Notes under the pieces: model-generated
What the model was told of the DNA's origin: nothing
Database searches by the model: none
The model's input: the letters and a program-made list of their open reading frames with translations, nothing else
Part shown: positions 63,607 through 64,000 of the stretch, one piece after another
Layout: the number at the start of each line of letters is the position of its first letter
Position numbering within the stretch: the stretch's first letter is position 1
Position numbers and translations under genes: made by a program
Assembly: GCF_004912145.1 (NCBI RefSeq)
Contig: NZ_STGT01000002.1
Location: 310,001-374,000, forward strand
Reading direction: 5' to 3'
DNA length: 64,000 nucleotides
Source: Peteryoungia rhizophila
Lineage (GTDB): Bacteria; Pseudomonadota; Alphaproteobacteria; Rhizobiales; Rhizobiaceae

Positions 63607-64000
63607 GCACCAGCTCCGGCCGCATGCGCTCGGTGGCGAGGACCTGGTTGGAATAACGCTTGTCGCCGGTCACCTCACGGCCGAGCCATGCCGGCAGGGC
63701 CGGGGCATCGTCTTCCGAGGCCATCTCGACCTCGGCGGTGATGAGACCGCGATAGACACCCTCGAAGACGTCGATCTCCCAGGTGAAGCCTTCGAAGTTC
63801 ACCGTGTAGCGGGTCTTCTCGATCACGTTGCCGATCGAAAAGGCAAGCATTTCCAAGGCATCGTCGTGAGAAATAGGATACTCGAATTCATCCCGGGTGA
63901 GCATGCCCTTGCCGAATTTGATGGTCAGCTGGGCCGTCTCGTCATTGCGGGTGCGGACGCGCACCGAGCGATCCGTCTCTGCCGCGATATAGGCCTGCCG
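63590..64000 (-). CDS. CYTH domain-containing protein (inorganic triphosphatase-like), N-terminus beyond the window
   Basis: The frame is open to the right edge; at least 136 C-terminal residues are present. The CYTH tunnel motifs DRSVRVRTRND, LTIKFGKG, ISHDDALEML, KTRYTV, WEIDVFEG and LITAEVEM are clear, with strands carrying alternating basic and acidic residues for triphosphate and metal binding. Such proteins hydrolyse inorganic triphosphate or bind polyphosphate. The E-x-E-x-K start signature lies outside the window. It overlaps the CHAD gene by 17 bp. Confidence 0.92.
   Translation of the reverse strand, partial: RQAYIAAETDRSVRVRTRNDETAQLTIKFGKGMLTRDEFEYPISHDDALEMLAFSIGNVIEKTRYTVNFEGFTWEIDVFEGVYRGLITAEVEMASEDDAPALPAWLGREVTGDKRYSNQVLATERMRPELVHAISH

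Overview
The window is G+C-rich, densely coded DNA from an alphaproteobacterium, most likely a member of the Rhizobiaceae (Rhizobium, Agrobacterium or a close relative). This rests on the gene families and their order, on rhizobial-type intergenic palindromes, on a sitABCD promoter with boxes like the alphaproteobacterial Mur/Fur type, and on the number of ABC uptake systems with LacI, LysR and SorC regulators. Housekeeping genes (nth, tal, gltX, lysS, trhO) point to a chromosome. No rRNA, tRNA, CRISPR array, transposase or prophage gene was seen. Species was not determined.

Layout. 1-4170: end of a peptide/amide catabolic cluster (M20D amidohydrolase, fused two-domain peptide ABC ATPase, nitrilase-family hydrolase). 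4234-7215: CysZ-like membrane protein, endonuclease III, DUF2244 protein, AraC-HTH/O6-methylguanine methyltransferase fusion. 7260-7920: ParD antitoxin with a ParE toxin gene broken by one in-frame stop. 7926-10537: SorC regulator, transaldolase, GFA-family protein. 11020-14682: a gene for a 1220-residue protein made almost wholly of 8-residue repeats. 15293-22059: polyamine ABC system plus aminobutyraldehyde dehydrogenase, in the gene order of E. coli ydcSTUV-patD, with a LysR regulator. 22247-30238: DMT exporter, an ArsA ATPase without other ars genes, sitABCD, and a divergent histidine-rich membrane-anchored protein. 30446-38172: M20 dipeptidase, lysS, gltX, SLC13/RCK permease, TerC. 38256-41896: TetR divergent from an EmrAB-like pump. 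42067-46043: LacI, xylB, xylA (xylose catabolism). 46291-47731: Gre-factor homologue with an altered tip, and a candidate LAS-type metallopeptidase. 47748-57632: LacI, ribose-type ABC transporter, TIM-barrel isomerase, Gfo/Idh dehydrogenase, GH1 beta-glucosidase. 57669-64000: HxlR/nitroreductase pair, CHASE4-GGDEF-EAL protein, small membrane protein, TrhO, CHAD and CYTH proteins.

How the genes work together. Several blocks are complete uptake-plus-catabolism modules under a local regulator: polyamine to GABA; xylose to xylulose 5-phosphate, with transaldolase further upstream on the map; and an unknown sugar or glycoside entering through the ABC system and handled by dehydrogenase, isomerase and beta-glucosidase. 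Near-perfect palindromes in front of the LacI-controlled units are likely operators. Metal homeostasis is represented by sitABCD with two almost identical regulator boxes around its promoter.

The most unusual item is the octapeptide-repeat protein. About 150 octads are arranged in a higher-order period of 17 octads (136 residues, 408 bp), with one clear phase slip. Short extragenic palindromic elements occur six times, three of them between genes that look co-transcribed.
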